Source: a virus. From it: a DNA stretch of 30,018 bases. This document shows positions 29,666-30,018 of this stretch, piece by piece (the stretch's first letter is position 1; each line of letters opens with the position of its first letter). Both the position numbers and the translations under genes were made by a program. Below the pieces are notes generated by a model. It was not told the DNA's origin. It worked only from the letters and a program-made list of their open reading frames with translations, and ran no database searches. The DNA is taken from positions 1 to 30,018 of IMG/VR virus record IMGVR_UViG_3300022821_001860; one strand, 5' to 3'.

Positions 29666-29698
29666 GATTGCCTCCGTGCTGGTTGGTTCGTTCAATCC

Positions 29699-29724
29699 CG
29701 CCGCTTGCGTTTCCGCAGGCGGCG
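29699..29724 (-). other. hairpin with GAAA loop between two early genes
   Basis: On the - strand CGCCGC-x-TGCG and CGCA-x-GCGGCG pair around GAAA, with one mismatch. It lies in the gap of 65 bp between the genes ending at 29731 and starting at 29665. No U-tail follows. It resembles the hairpin at 26451-26478. Confidence 0.6.
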
Positions 29725-29730
29725 AGGGGG

Positions 29731-29955
29731 TCAGTCCTTCAATTCCGGGTACTCGTCCCGCACCGCCTTCGCGTTTTCGCACGTCGCGTGCAGGTGTTCG
29801 TTGAGCCGCTGCATCGCGGGCAACGCCTCGGCGTGCGGCTTGGTGGTGATGGCGACGCTCGCGGGCGCGTGGCCCTTGGTGCGTTCGTCGCGGCTGTTGT
29901 AGTCGTCGACCGCGTGGTCGCCGTTGACGGCCCCGCCTGTGTAGCTGGTTCTCAT
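29731..29955 (-). CDS. small hypothetical early protein (74 aa)
   Basis: The protein begins MRTSYTGGAVNGDHAVDDYN and ends LHATCENAKAVRDEYPELKD. AAGGAG lies 7 bp upstream of ATG 29955, a strong ribosome site. It is the first gene after a GC-rich hairpin with an ATTTT tail. It is polar and has no recognised domain. It may be the first gene of the early transcript shown here. Confidence 0.6.
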   Translation of the reverse strand: MRTSYTGGAVNGDHAVDDYNSRDERTKGHAPASVAITTKPHAEALPAMQRLNEHLHATCENAKAVRDEYPELKD

Positions 29956-29972
29956 GCCGATCTCCTTAAAAT

Positions 29973-30008
29973 GCCCGGCCGCGTGCTCCGTCCTTGGCGC
30001 GGCCGGGC
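29973..30008 (-). terminator. GC-rich hairpin with ATTTT tail (terminator or leader attenuator)
   Basis: GCCCGGCCGCG and CGCGGCCGGGC (11-bp arms, 29973-29983 and 29998-30008) pair perfectly with a 14-nt loop. On the - strand the stem is followed by ATTTTAAGGAG, so a short T-run lies before the ribosome site of the gene at 29955. It may end an upstream operon or act as an attenuator. Confidence 0.6.
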
Positions 30009-30018
30009 GGGTCGTCCG

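Overview
The window reads as most of a tailed double-stranded DNA phage genome (or prophage). GC is high and genes are packed tightly. It is a siphovirus-like phage: the terminase, gpW-like protein and portal run in lambda order, followed by a fused prohead protease and capsid, neck genes, a tail tube, tail chaperones and a short tape measure of 588 residues. I saw no tRNA, rRNA, CRISPR array, integrase, holin, endolysin or small terminase subunit. The host cannot be named. SGNH hydrolase sequence, sulfotransferase and IS1-type transposase remains would fit a planctomycete-like host, but that is only inference.

Layout. Positions 1-19243 (+ strand) form the late module: possible receptor-facing or appendage proteins (1-3774), large terminase and zinc ribbon (3771-6118), a 73-bp AT-rich gap with a dyad, gpW-like protein, portal, protease-scaffold-capsid fusion, DUF2190 decoration protein, a three-gene sugar/sulfate cassette (10574-12464), neck and tail genes (12461-16647), and unassigned distal tail genes (16651-19243), closed by an intrinsic terminator near 19250. 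Many joints are ATGA or GTGA overlaps, so translation is probably coupled. Positions 19355-19731 hold a scar where a helix-turn-helix gene is cut by an IS1-like transposase fragment. Positions 19730-29955 (- strand) form the early module: a Rieske-type protein, small genes, a RuvC-like resolvase, a broken DNA methyltransferase, a primase-polymerase/helicase fusion, a replication initiator carrying an origin-like repeat cluster, an SSB-like protein, a Sak4-like ATPase and an Fe-S PD-(D/E)XK exonuclease.

How it works together. The early genes would replicate and recombine the genome, probably from an origin inside the initiator gene at about 25.98-26.07 kb. The late genes package DNA and build head and tail. 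The two modules converge at about 19.3-19.5 kb. The most unusual content is: (i) the nucleotidyltransferase, sialyltransferase/DUF115-like and sulfotransferase genes inside the head operon, (ii) the Rieske protein bounded at its start and stop by an 18-bp direct repeat, (iii) the in-frame protease-capsid fusion with an internal ribosome site exactly at the domain boundary, and (iv) the origin-like repeat block.
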